Assembly (NCBI GenBank): GCA_037045535.1
Contig: JBAOHI010000062.1
Coordinates: 155,198-219,197 of the forward strand
From: Competibacter_A sp037045535
GTDB taxonomy: Bacteria > Pseudomonadota > Gammaproteobacteria > Competibacterales > Competibacteraceae
Direction: 5' to 3'
Length of the DNA: 64,000 bases
Part shown: one piece after another, positions 25,875-34,952 of the stretch
How positions within the stretch are numbered: position 1 is the stretch's first letter
Layout of the letters: the number at the start of each line of letters is the position of its first letter
The notes under the pieces: model-generated
The model's database searches: none
What the model was told of the DNA's origin: nothing
Seen by the model: only the letters and a program-made list of their open reading frames with translations
Program-made: the position numbers and the translations under genes

Positions 25875-27843
25875 ATGCAATTAGTGGATCGCGCAAGCAT
25901 CACCGCCACCGATATCGAGGAAATAGCAGGTCTTCGGGCGCTCTGGGCTGAAACTCTCGGCGACCCTCGTATCCTCATCGCTTTCTTGGATGGTCCAATT
26001 GATCGCACTCATCCGGCCCTAGTTGGCGCGAAGCTCGCTTTGGCAAGTACCAGCGATACGAGCGTGGGTCGAGGCTTTGCTTTATGCCACGGTACCCAAG
26101 TCGCTAGTATTATTTTGGGTCAGCGCAACGGGTATATCCAAGGTATCGCCCCCCGTTGCCGTGGCCTGATTGTACCTGTCATCAGTGATAGGGCCGATGG
26201 TTCGTTCGCTTCCTATTCGCAGCTTGGGTTAGCTCAAGCGATTGCGTTGGCTGTTCAGGCGGGCGCCAATATTATCAATATCAGCTTAGGCCAGTATTCC
26301 GCTGACGGAGTTGCCCATCCGCTATTAGTCAAGGCTGTCAACGATTGCGTCGCTTGCAATGTACTGATCGTGGCCGCCGTCGGTAACGAGGGCCATGATG
26401 GCCTCTCCATCCCAGCCGCACTACCCTCGGTGTTGGCGGTGGGGGCGATGGATAGCCAAGGTTTGCCTTTGGAGTTCAGCAATTGGGGCGAGAAATACCG
26501 AACCCAGGGTATCTTGGCCATCGGCGAAAACATTCCGACCGCGAATAGCGGCGGTGATATCGCCATCAGCAGTGGCACCAGTTATGCCACCCCGATTGTT
26601 TCCGGGGTCGTCGCCCTGCTGGCAAGCTTGCAACTCGAACGTGGGTTTCGGCCCAATCTTCGCGCGATACGAGAGGCGATCCTGCGCAGCGCGACGGGCT
26701 GCGAAGCACAATCTGCGCCAGACTGTCGCCGTCTGTTGGCTGGGCGACTTAATATTGATGGGGCGAAATCGCTCCTGTTTCAAGGAGTTAGTACGATGCC
26801 AAACGTAACCGAAACACCAGTGATCGGGCAACCAGCTGCCGATATTGATCACCCTGGCAAGTCATCCCAGATATATTTTTCCAACGAACCGGCGCAGATC
26901 TCGACAGATCGATACCTGCCCTTTTCAATGGATGCTTCCGCGTTTACTACTGGAACCTCATTGATCGAGGGCGCACCCCGAACTGCCGTTGGCATCGACT
27001 GCAATGTGTGGCGGCGGACTGATGCAATGGGTATTCGCCTTGGGAAAGCTGGGCTATGATTTTGGAACCGAGGCGCGTCGTGACTCCATCCGCCAGCACA
27101 TGCAGCAGCCAGCTCCTGGCTTTGATCCAAACCCTCACGATCCGGCGCAACTATTAAGCTATCTTCAGGATAATTCTTGGGAGGCTGCCGCCATTATTTG
27201 GACGCTGAACCTCGATGCCACTCCTATTTATGCAATAAAATCTTGTGGCGCTTTCGCAAGGGAAATTTATGAGCGGCTGCGTGATTTTCTACATCAACAA
27301 CTCGATAATGCCGTGGAGCGTGTGTCAATCCCTGGCCGCATCGCAGGTAATGTGCGATTGATGAACGGGCAAGTAGTTCCAGTTATTCAGCCGGATCGGC
27401 GCGGCATGTACAGTTGGAGAACTGACCAATTGATCGACCTTGTTTCAAAAGAACTAGGGTATAGCGAATCCGAACAGGATGAACTTGCAAGATGTAAGGA
27501 GCGAGTCGGTAATTTTTTTGTTCGAGCCTACGAGGAATTGCGCAATCTGGGTATTTCTCCTCAGGATCGGGCACTCAATTACTCCGCTACTAATGCCATG
27601 CTGGTCGCACAAGTGTTTAAGGAGGCTATTAAGGAAAACCTCGTACTTGGCAAGTACGAGGTGGAACGAAGTCCGGTTTGTCGGCCTGAATCGGATTGCT
27701 GGGATGTCAAGCTGACCTTTTTTAATCCTAGCAAGATATTTGAACAGGCCAGCAAAGTGTATTTATTTACAGTCGACGTAGGCGATGTCGTTCCGGTGAT
27801 GGTTGGTAAAGTGCGTTCCTGGTTTGTGTACGTTCGTCCATGA
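25875..27843 (+). pseudogene. PatA/PatG-like subtilisin-family maturation protease, +1 frameshift
   Basis: Residues 1-300 are a subtilase close to cyanobactin proteases PatA/PatG. The catalytic Asp39 is in AFLDGPIDRTHP, His72 in CHGTQVAS, the oxyanion Asn171 in AVGNEGHDG and Ser236 in SSGTSYATP. The frame stops at 27059. A second frame, open from about 26989 to 27843, carries the PatG-type C-terminal domain: WVFALGKLGYDFGTEARRD, IIWTLNLDATPIYAI, RVSIPGRIAGNVRLMNGQVV, ALNYSATNAM, VERSPVCRPESDCWDVKL and a final VRSWFVYV. A +1 shift between 26990 and 27059 separates them. In cyanobactin pathways PatA cuts the precursor and PatG cuts and cyclises. A shift error would restore one protein of about 655 residues. 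An internal ATG (26796) with its own AAGGAG site could also give a separate product. There is no YcaO gene nearby. Confidence 0.8.
26778..26798 (+). promoter_or_regulatory. Internal ribosome-binding site and ATG inside the PatA/PatG-like gene
   Basis: The 12-mer TTTCAAGGAGTT (26778-26789) precedes an in-frame ATG at 26796. The same 12-mer stands before the Cys-rich peptide gene (27871-27882, ATG at 27886). Translation from this ATG would begin MPNVTETPVIGQPAADI, just where the subtilase domain ends and the linker to the PatG-like domain starts. A separately translated C-terminal product is therefore possible. This is inference from the sequence only. Confidence 0.5.
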
Positions 27844-27885
27844 ACCATGAGCAATATCAATGGTGCATAATTTCAAGGAGTTGTC

Positions 27886-28083
27886 ATGAATCATTTACCT
27901 AACTTGGCCCTAGGCGTTGATCGTAATGCTGGTATTGGAGCAGAAGAGCGCCAAAAAGCTACTACCCAAACGGCTGGTTCTGAGATGGGCCAAATTAACC
28001 CAAATCAATTCACATTGTATGGCATATGTTGTGATACTTGGTGGGAGGGAGGTACGAAGAAGAGAAAATGCTATCAGTGTTGA
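27886..28083 (+). CDS. Cys-rich 65-residue peptide, candidate precursor of a modified peptide
   Basis: A short gene 42 bases behind the PatA/PatG-like protease with a strong AAGGAG site 5-6 bases before the ATG. The first 42 residues contain no Cys and are polar (leader-like: NHLPNLALGVDRNAGIGAEE, then a Gln/Thr/Ser-rich stretch). The last 24 hold everything unusual: Cys48, Cys49, Trp52, Trp53, a basic TKKRK and Cys62 and Cys65 as the final residue. Leader plus Cys-rich tail next to a maturation protease is the layout of a RiPP precursor; the core would be something like LYGICCDTWWEGG with the basic Cys-ended tail. I do not recognise the family. No cyclodehydratase or other tailoring enzyme is seen in the window, so disulfide formation or proteolysis alone is as likely. 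A terminator follows at 28173. Confidence 0.7.
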   Translation: MNHLPNLALGVDRNAGIGAEERQKATTQTAGSEMGQINPNQFTLYGICCDTWWEGGTKKRKCYQC

Positions 28084-28172
28084 TGATAGCCTTGTTTTTC
28101 TATTCGCCACAATCTGCATCAATTCATGCTGTTACTCATAAATCGATGGAGTTCCAATAAGCGCGTTTGAGC

Positions 28173-28209
28173 TAGCGGCGATATCATTCATCGCCGCTAT
28201 TTGTTTTTG
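28173..28209 (+). terminator. Intrinsic terminator after the peptide gene
   Basis: A perfect 10-bp stem TAGCGGCGAT / ATCGCCGCTA with a 7-base loop is followed by TTTGTTTTT. It ends the plus-strand 22.5-28.1 kb transcription unit. Confidence 0.9.
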
Positions 28210-28244
28210 GCAGGTCTTTATTTCCATTGGTTTTCCCCGCCTTA

Positions 28245-28274
28245 CAAAAAAGGCCGCGATGTGACTCGCGGCCT
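28245..28274 (-). terminator. Intrinsic terminator after the PASTA/propeller gene
   Basis: On the minus strand a 9-bp stem AGGCCGCGA / TCGCGGCCT with a 6-base loop is followed by a T-run (TTTTTT reading leftwards through 28245). It lies about 20 bases beyond the stop of the minus-strand gene and is back-to-back with the plus-strand terminator. Confidence 0.9.
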
Positions 28275-28296
28275 GTGTCGGATGATTCAGACTGGT

Positions 28297-31200
28297 TCAG
28301 GGGTCGGCGTTATCGCCCCCGAACAGCCAACTATTGAGCATATAGGTTCCTTCCACGACCTCTGAATCGGCCCACGTATCCTTGAAGGCGATCGCTTTCA
28401 GGATAATCTTGACGTTCGCGGTGTTCGCCGCGAGCACAACGGATTCCCCGTTACCGATCAGGGTTCCGACGGTAGAAGTCGGTGTAGTGCCATCCGTGGT
28501 GTAGCGGATAGAAGCCCCTGCTGTCGTGGTGCTGATCTTGACCGTCACGTTGCCCGGAAATGCGCCGCTGGAAGGATCCAGGGTCGGCGTCGCCACAGTT
28601 GCGAGCGGTCCCACGAATTGTCCGAAAGCCCACGGCCCCAACCCCGTCGGTATCGTGGCGATGATCGCATGGCTTTGACTATCGACCACGGAAACCGTGT
28701 TGTCATCGGTGTTGGCGACGTAGACCCGCTTGCTGTCCGGACTGACCGCGACGCCGTAGGGTTTCTTGCCGACCGGGATGATATCGACCACGGCGTGATT
28801 CGCGGTTGTGTCGATCACGAACAAACGGTTACCGGCGCCATCGGTGACGTACAGCCGGTTGCCGTCCGGACTGACCGCGACGCCACGCGGCACCAGAGGT
28901 TGCGGCGCGCCGCCAAACTCGTCCAGTGTGATGACACCGATCACCCGGTTGAACACCGTTTCCATGATCGAAACGGTTCGGTCGCCGGAATTGGCCACGT
29001 AGACCAGCGAGCCATCCGGATGGACCGCCACGCCTTCAGGCGCCGAGCCAACCGCGACCGAGCCGACTTGTGTCTTCAGATCAGCGTCGAAAATCGACAA
29101 GGAGCCAACGCACTGATCAGGGTTGACGTTAACCGGCGGACGGGCCACCAGCGCGTCGCATTGATCGACGTAGGGGTTGGTTTCGTCGTCTGAGAACGAG
29201 TTGACCGTCCGGTTGGTCACGTAGACCAGCGGCCGCAACGGATTGGGATGTGCGGCTATGCCGCGCGGGTAGGAGTTCGCGCTCAAGTTAGGCACGTTGA
29301 GGTCGATGAACGGCTGGTTGGTGCTGGTATTGATCACCGAGAGGCTGAAGCTACCCTCGTTGGCGACGAACAGCCGTTCGCCGGTGGGGTTGAGGGCGAT
29401 ACCCAACGGCGCCACACCGACCGAAATGGTGGTGGCTACCTTGCGCTCAATCAGATCAATGACTGAAACCGTACCGGCGCTCTGGCCGAACCGTGGGCGG
29501 TTGGCGATGTAAAGCTTGGTTCCATCTGGATGGACCGTGATACCGCTTGGGCCGCTGCCACTGATGCCGACCGGTATGTTGTCCACGACTTGATTGGTTT
29601 CCGGGTTCAGGACGGAAACCGTGCCGCCGGCGTAATTGGTGATGTAGGCTGGGCCACTGAATAGGCCGTAGGCGTAGGGGCCAAAAGACATCACCAGATT
29701 GACCTTGCTGCTGATCGCGACCGTGGAGTCCGACGCTGGACTTTGGCGGATGACCTGTCCGGCCGGTACTTCCGCGCTGCGCTGGTTGGACACCAGGCCG
29801 ACCTGTAGGTTGGCTTCGATCAGCTTGGTAGTAGCTGCTGCCAGTGTGAGGCCCGTGAGGTCGGGAACCTGAGTTTGCGGGCGGGCGGCTGGATCTTCGG
29901 GAATCGGTCCCAGCGATACCACCAGGTTGACCGGCCAGCCCACTGGCACAGAAGCGGTCATCAGCGGATTCTGGCTGATAACGCGGCCTTCCTCGACGGT
30001 GTTGCTGGTTTGCCGGGACACAAAACCGACCGTCAAACCGGCATTATTGATTACAACTGTCGCATCAGCCAAGGTCAACCCAACCACGCGCGGGGCGACG
30101 ACCGGCGGCTGCGAGCCAGAGGATACGACCAGATTGACCGTGGTGTTGTAGCCGATCGAGGTTCCGGCGGTCGGAACTTGAGCGGCAACCTTACCGGCTG
30201 GAATTTCAGGATCGCTGCGCACGGTGGTGGAGCCGATCTCCGACAGGCAGGTCGCGAACAGGATTTGGCGGGCATCATCGACCGTCTGGTTGACGACATC
30301 AGGCACGGTGCATTGTTGCGCTTGGGAAAGACCGGTGGAGACGATCAAGTCGACGGCGGAACCGGCCTCGACTTGAGTGCCAGCCACCGGGTCCGTCTTG
30401 ATCACGTTGCCGGACGGGGTGCTCGGGTCCGGCTGGGTCAGCGTATTACCCACGGTGAGGCCGGCGGTTTGCAGGACCGATCGAGCAGCTTCCGCCGACA
30501 GGCCCGTCACGTCCGGAACTTTGACAACGCCTGCCGGACCCAAGGAGACGGTCAGGCTGACGGCGGTACCAGCTGCCACCTTGCTGCCGGCCGCTGGACT
30601 CTGGTCGAGCACGTTGCCGGCGGGAACACTGTCGTCAAATTTCGAGATGGTGGCACCGACGAGTAGTCCGACATTGCGGATAGCAGCGGTGGCGGCGGTC
30701 TTGCTCAAGCCAACCACGTCCGGAACCTCGATATCGCCAGGTGTTACCGTGGGCGTGCTCGGTTTGGCGGGACCCGAGGAGATGGTCACGTTGATGAGGG
30801 ATCCTGGAGCCGCTTGAGAGCCACCACTGGGATTTTGGCCGATGACAACACCGGCGGCAACGGTCTCGCTGGAAGCCTGGCTAATGGTGCCGAGTTTAAA
30901 ACCTGCGCCTTCAAGCGCGGTTTGGGCACTGGCCAGGGCTTGGCCAACCACGTTGGGTACCGTGACCGGCGCCTTCCCAGACGAGACGACGAGGTTGACG
31001 GCGGTGTTGATGGCAGCCTGGAAGCCAGAAGGAGGATCTTGGCTGATTACGCTGCCAGCAGCGACGGTTTCGCTGGTAGCTTGGGTGACAGTACCAACTC
31101 GTAGACACTGAGTAGTACCGGTCACACAGGTGCTCTTGATCAGCGCCTCGGCGTCCAGTTGAGTTTTACCGACTACATCCGGAACTGCCAGCAACGCGGG

Positions 31201-31743
31201 ACCCGAAGAGACAACGATGTTAACGGCGGAGCCGGCGGGAGTCTGAAAGCCGGTGGTGGGATCCTGGCTGATGACAGTACCCTTAGGGACGGTGGAGCTG
31301 GCCGCCTCGGTGACAGTGCCGACTTTCAGACACTGGGTGGAATTGGGCACGCAGGTATTGGCGATGGTCAATGAGGCGGCTTGTTGGAGCTGGCCCACCA
31401 CGTTTGGGACAGTTAGCCGGTTAGATACGACGATGTTGACAGTGGTACTAGCAGCGGGGACGCCGGCGCCCGCCTGCGGATCTTGGCTGATGACAGTACC
31501 GGCTGCGACATTGGGGTTGAAAGCGTAGGTGACGTTGACTTTTAAGCACCCCGCAGCGACTGCTGGAGGCCCTGCGGAGGCGGGATCGCATTGTGCTGTG
31601 ATCGCGGCCTTGGCATCTAGCTCAGTTTGGCCGACCACATCCGGAACGGTTGCCGCCGCGCTGATCCGTGGGTAGGCGGAAAATAATAATCCTAAAAAAA
31701 TTAGCAGGAACGACGTGGACAAGAATTGGATTTTTGCTCTCAT
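28297..31743 (-). CDS. Secreted protein with nine PASTA repeats, YVTN beta-propeller and chitobiase-like C-terminal domain
   Basis: A 1148-residue protein with a signal peptide (FLSTSFLLIFLGLLFSA...ISAAA). Nine PASTA repeats follow (each opening VPDVVGQ or a variant and ending in a VNIVVS-type strand, about residues 33-690). Next comes a beta-propeller of seven or eight YVTN units (LYIANR...GTVSVID; VYVANSGDRTVSIME; VYVANTDDNTVSVVD, about 700-1050). A final domain (GASIRYTTDGTTPTSTV) resembles the CHB_HEX_C_1/chitobiase C-terminal module. PASTA repeats usually belong to Ser/Thr kinases or PBPs of Gram-positives and bind muropeptides; here there is no kinase, so an extracellular adhesive or cell-wall-linked role is inferred. 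The ATG at 31743 has an AGGAGC site; the frame open to 31887 lacks a signal peptide. It has its own terminator. Confidence 0.85.
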   Translation of the reverse strand: MRAKIQFLSTSFLLIFLGLLFSAYPRISAAATVPDVVGQTELDAKAAITAQCDPASAGPPAVAAGCLKVNVTYAFNPNVAAGTVISQDPQAGAGVPAASTTVNIVVSNRLTVPNVVGQLQQAASLTIANTCVPNSTQCLKVGTVTEAASSTVPKGTVISQDPTTGFQTPAGSAVNIVVSSGPALLAVPDVVGKTQLDAEALIKSTCVTGTTQCLRVGTVTQATSETVAAGSVISQDPPSGFQAAINTAVNLVVSSGKAPVTVPNVVGQALASAQTALEGAGFKLGTISQASSETVAAGVVIGQNPSGGSQAAPGSLINVTISSGPAKPSTPTVTPGDIEVPDVVGLSKTAATAAIRNVGLLVGATISKFDDSVPAGNVLDQSPAAGSKVAAGTAVSLTVSLGPAGVVKVPDVTGLSAEAARSVLQTAGLTVGNTLTQPDPSTPSGNVIKTDPVAGTQVEAGSAVDLIVSTGLSQAQQCTVPDVVNQTVDDARQILFATCLSEIGSTTVRSDPEIPAGKVAAQVPTAGTSIGYNTTVNLVVSSGSQPPVVAPRVVGLTLADATVVINNAGLTVGFVSRQTSNTVEEGRVISQNPLMTASVPVGWPVNLVVSLGPIPEDPAARPQTQVPDLTGLTLAAATTKLIEANLQVGLVSNQRSAEVPAGQVIRQSPASDSTVAISSKVNLVMSFGPYAYGLFSGPAYITNYAGGTVSVLNPETNQVVDNIPVGISGSGPSGITVHPDGTKLYIANRPRFGQSAGTVSVIDLIERKVATTISVGVAPLGIALNPTGERLFVANEGSFSLSVINTSTNQPFIDLNVPNLSANSYPRGIAAHPNPLRPLVYVTNRTVNSFSDDETNPYVDQCDALVARPPVNVNPDQCVGSLSIFDADLKTQVGSVAVGSAPEGVAVHPDGSLVYVANSGDRTVSIMETVFNRVIGVITLDEFGGAPQPLVPRGVAVSPDGNRLYVTDGAGNRLFVIDTTANHAVVDIIPVGKKPYGVAVSPDSKRVYVANTDDNTVSVVDSQSHAIIATIPTGLGPWAFGQFVGPLATVATPTLDPSSGAFPGNVTVKISTTTAGASIRYTTDGTTPTSTVGTLIGNGESVVLAANTANVKIILKAIAFKDTWADSEVVEGTYMLNSWLFGGDNADP

Positions 31744-32010
31744 CAAAAGCTCCTCATTTTTGAGGCATTGCACCCTATACGCCTTGTTTGGAAGGCGCGG
31801 TTCTGCGAGCCGCGTCGTCCCCCTTTTTCCAAAGCAAAGTATAGCATCATTAGTTTTGAAGCCACTGTAAAGCAAACGAGGTGCCAACGCTGATTAAGTT
31901 CGCCGGTCCGAGTCGATCCACTCAGCCAACTGATAAGGGATAATCGAGTCGAAATTTTGACTACAATGGGTCGTGAAACCCGCTTTTCGGTCGTTTGCAG
32001 ATTTTTCGTC

Positions 32011-32541
32011 ATGATGCCCCCTGTCATTCCTCCTGTTTTCCTGGTCGGCCCGATGGGTGCCGGTAAGAGCACGGTCGGTCGTCGGCTCGCGCAGGTGTTG
32101 CAACGGGATTTTGTCGACAGCGATCAGGAGATCGAACAGCGCGCCGGAGCCAGTATTCCGCTCATTTTCGAACTGGAGAGCGAAGCCGGTTTCCGAGCCC
32201 GCGAGAAAGCAGTCATCGCCGAACTGACCCAGCGTCAAAATATCGTCCTCGCCACCGGTGGTGGCGCTGTGCTTAATCCCGACACCCGCCGCTGTTTGGC
32301 GGGGCGTGGCATCGTGTTTTATCTTTGCGCTTCGGTGGACGAGCAGTTTCGCCGTACCCAGCTCGACGGCAACCGGCCGCTGCTGCAAACCGCCGACCCT
32401 CGGTCACGGTTGGCGCAATTGTTCGAGCAGCGCGATCCCCTTTACCGTGAGGTGGCCGACCACATCGTTTCCACCGAAGATCGGTCCCTCAAACAAATCT
32501 TGCGCGAAATGCTGCGCTGTTTGGAATGCGATCAACCCTGA
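32011..32541 (+). CDS. aroK: Shikimate kinase
   Basis: A 176-residue AroK with Walker A GPMGAGKSTVGRRLA, DSDQEIEQRAGASI (shikimate-binding Asp), GGGAVLNPDTR and the lid segment DGNRPLLQTADP with its Arg. It phosphorylates shikimate at the 3-OH in aromatic amino-acid synthesis. It precedes aroB by 25 bases, the typical gammaproteobacterial aroKB order. The frame is open upstream to 31957; the MMPPVIPPVFLVGPMG start at 32011 (or 32014) fits the usual length. Confidence 0.95.
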   Translation: MMPPVIPPVFLVGPMGAGKSTVGRRLAQVLQRDFVDSDQEIEQRAGASIPLIFELESEAGFRAREKAVIAELTQRQNIVLATGGGAVLNPDTRRCLAGRGIVFYLCASVDEQFRRTQLDGNRPLLQTADPRSRLAQLFEQRDPLYREVADHIVSTEDRSLKQILREMLRCLECDQP

Positions 32542-32566
32542 AACTCTTACCAAACGATCATCCATC

Positions 32567-33646
32567 ATGAAAACGCTTTATGTCGAACTCGGCGACCGCC
32601 GCTATCCGATATACATCGGTCCCGGCCTACTGGATCGGCCCGATTTGCTGCGGACGCACGTTCCAGGCCGACAAGTGCTGGTGGTCAGTAACACCACCGT
32701 CGCGCCGCTCTACCTCGACCGCGTCCGTGCCGCACTGGCCGGGCTGCGCCATGAAGCCGTGATCTTGCCCGATGGTGAGCAGTACAAAACGCTGGAGACG
32801 CTTGACGAAATCTTTACCGCCTTGTTGAGCCATCGTCTCGATCGCGATTGCACCCTCGTCGCCCTCGGCGGCGGCGTAATCGGCGACATGGCCGGTTTTG
32901 CCGCCGCCTGCTATCAGCGCGGCGTCCACTTCGTCCAGATTCCCACCACCTTGCTGGCGCAGGTCGATTCCTCGGTCGGTGGCAAGACTGCCGTCAACCA
33001 TCCGCTCGGCAAGAACATGATCGGCGCCTTTTATCAACCTCGCTGCGTGCTGGCTGACACCGATACATTAAAGACTCTGCCGGACCGCGAACTCAGCGCC
33101 GGACTGGCCGAAGTCATTAAGTACGGTTTGATTCGCGATTTGCCGTTTTTGGAATGGCTGGAGGACCACATCGAACAGCTGCTGGCCCGCGATGCCGCAG
33201 CCCTGACCGAAGCGATCGAACGCTCGTGCCGCAATAAGGCCGACATCGTCGCCGCCGACGAACGGGAGACCGGTGAGCGCGCCTTGCTCAATCTCGGTCA
33301 TACCTTCGGCCATGCCATCGAAACCGGGATGGGTTACGGTGAATGGCTGCACGGTGAGGCGGTGGCGGTGGGAATGAATCTGGCGGCCGATCTGTCGGCG
33401 CGCCTGGGTTGGCTGAAAGGAGAGCAGGTCGAGCGGGTCCGGGCGCTGCTTGCCCGCGCCCGGTTGCCGCTGAACGCGCCAGAGGGATTGACTGCCGACG
33501 ATTTCCTGCGGCTGATGGCGGTGGACAAAAAGGTCAAGGAAGGCCAGCTGCGACTCATCCTGCTGCGCGCTCTAGGTCATGGTGTGATTGCCGAGACCGT
33601 TGATCCACGCTTGCTGCGGGATACGCTGGAGGCCCGTCCAGGTTGA
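32567..33646 (+). CDS. aroB: 3-dehydroquinate synthase
   Basis: A 359-residue AroB with VELGDRRYPIYIGPGLL at the start, GGGVIGDMAGFAAACYQRG (nucleotide/substrate loop), PTTLLAQVDSSVGGKTAVNH, GLAEVIKYG and the metal-ligand region LGHTFGHAIET with its His residues. It closes DAHP to 3-dehydroquinate with NAD and a divalent metal. It lies downstream of aroK in the same operon. Start at the ATG 32567; the larger frame upstream is only aroK read in another frame. Confidence 0.97.
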   Translation: MKTLYVELGDRRYPIYIGPGLLDRPDLLRTHVPGRQVLVVSNTTVAPLYLDRVRAALAGLRHEAVILPDGEQYKTLETLDEIFTALLSHRLDRDCTLVALGGGVIGDMAGFAAACYQRGVHFVQIPTTLLAQVDSSVGGKTAVNHPLGKNMIGAFYQPRCVLADTDTLKTLPDRELSAGLAEVIKYGLIRDLPFLEWLEDHIEQLLARDAAALTEAIERSCRNKADIVAADERETGERALLNLGHTFGHAIETGMGYGEWLHGEAVAVGMNLAADLSARLGWLKGEQVERVRALLARARLPLNAPEGLTADDFLRLMAVDKKVKEGQLRLILLRALGHGVIAETVDPRLLRDTLEARPG

Positions 33647-33785
33647 GGAAGGCGGATCGACGAAGCGCGATCCAGCGGATGAAATCTGGCCCGAGGAAAT
33701 GTTGCCTCAGATGGATATCTTAATTTTTTGATTTTTCTTATTTTTATCTCGATGGGTTGTCGCCTAAAAATCGACCTGTCATAAC

Positions 33786-34385
33786 TTATTGAGACACTCT
33801 CGCCTTTTCCAGGTCGGAATAAGTCGTCGGGTGGTGCGAGCGATCAATGTCCAGACCGAGCTGCAAGCCAATCTGTGACAAAGAGAAAAGCCCACGCACC
33901 GCCGGCTTGCCGGTCTGAGGATCGGTGTCCAGCACCATGGCGTGCTGGCGATTGACTTGACGCAAGGTGGCGATGATGTCACCAACCCGCGCCTGTAGTA
34001 CATCTTCCATCAACAACACTTCCAGCTTGGGCTGGAGTGTCATGATATCGGCGACCAGCAAGTCCTCCCAGGTACCGCCGGCCTTGGCCAGGATGCGGTT
34101 GGGTTTGTCCCCTTCGATGTCGCGGCTCGTCAGCAACCCAACGATCTGTCCGTCGGTATTGCGTACCAGCAACATGCGAACGCCGCGCTTCACCATGATT
34201 TCCAGCGCCTTGGCCAGCGGAGTGTCAAGTTCCGTCGTGTAAGCCGTGACCTGGCTTAGATCGGTCATGACGCTAGTAGCGCGGTCGTCCTCGGTGACGA
34301 CCTCGGGCAGCTGCTGCTGCGGGCGAAAGTAACCCGCACCGCTTTCGAGGTGGTGAAACGGAAGTGTCTGATAAGGCTGAGGCAT
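33786..34385 (-). CDS. CBS-domain pair protein
   Basis: A 199-residue protein. A short N-terminal extension (LPFHHLESGAGYFRPQQQLP) is followed by two CBS motifs: VMTDLSQVTAYTTELDTPL with the following RGVRMLLVRNTDGQIVGLLT, and DIMTLQPKLEVLLMEDVLQA with HAMVLDTDPQTGKPAVRGLF. CBS pairs bind adenine nucleotides; with no other domain attached the partner is unknown. The ATG at 34385 has an AAGGAG site; the frame open to 34874 overlaps the NUDIX gene and is spurious. Confidence 0.82.
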   Translation of the reverse strand: MPQPYQTLPFHHLESGAGYFRPQQQLPEVVTEDDRATSVMTDLSQVTAYTTELDTPLAKALEIMVKRGVRMLLVRNTDGQIVGLLTSRDIEGDKPNRILAKAGGTWEDLLVADIMTLQPKLEVLLMEDVLQARVGDIIATLRQVNRQHAMVLDTDPQTGKPAVRGLFSLSQIGLQLGLDIDRSHHPTTYSDLEKARVSQ

Positions 34386-34480
34386 CGGAGGACTCCTTAG
34401 ACGAGGTGGTTGCCGGGGAAAGACAATTTTATGAAAATCGGGAATCCATATTTTGGCCAGCTTTCGGTCGAAATACCCTG

Positions 34481-34933
34481 TCAACGCTGCCGAGTGGGCC
34501 GGGCCATGATACTGTCCGTCCACTCCAAGATCGCTCGGACTCGTGGGGTTAATAGGCTCCAAGCCTCGGCGTGATCGACCCAGCGGAATTCGCTGTGTTC
34601 GGGTCGGCCGAGTTGCGGATTGGTGGGTAAGTGAATCTCGGTCGTCGCCGATTCGGCGATGTAATAGCGTGCTACCTTGCGGCCCTGGTTGTAAGGATGG
34701 GTTTCCCGGTACACATCGCCCCACCGAAAGCGCAGTCCGGTCAGCGTGGTTTCTTCTTCCACTTCGCGAATGGCCGCTTCCAAGGGCGATTCGTCGACTT
34801 CCACCACCCCCTTGGGAAAATCCCAATAGTTGTAAGCCCTCAGCAGCAGGTAATGGTAATGATCCTGCTTCCAATGGACGACGACAACACCAGAGGACAA
34901 GATGCGGTTGCTGACCGGTCGGGGGTTCACCAT
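34481..34933 (-). CDS. NUDIX hydrolase
   Basis: A protein of about 150 residues with a NUDIX box GVVEVDESPLEAAIREVEEE followed by TTL (Gx5Ex7REUxEExGU, with the terminal Gly replaced by Thr). It is preceded by SSGVVVVHWKQDHYHYLLLR and NYWDFPKG, and the C-terminal half contains HSEFRWVDHAEAWSLLTP. The family hydrolyses nucleoside diphosphates linked to other groups; substrate cannot be told, though the small bis(5'-nucleosyl)-tetraphosphatase group is a reasonable guess. The ATG at 34933 avoids overlap with hemE; an alternative ATG at 34993 would overlap hemE by 41 bases. Confidence 0.82.
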   Translation of the reverse strand: MVNPRPVSNRILSSGVVVVHWKQDHYHYLLLRAYNYWDFPKGVVEVDESPLEAAIREVEEETTLTGLRFRWGDVYRETHPYNQGRKVARYYIAESATTEIHLPTNPQLGRPEHSEFRWVDHAEAWSLLTPRVRAILEWTDSIMARPTRQR

Positions 34934-34952
34934 GCGCGTTACTCTCTGCCGT

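Noticed and set aside
28618..31528. Several plus-strand open frames opposite the PASTA/propeller gene (for example 29875-30666)
   Set aside because: They mirror the repetitive minus-strand gene, which has a signal peptide, recognised domains and a terminator.
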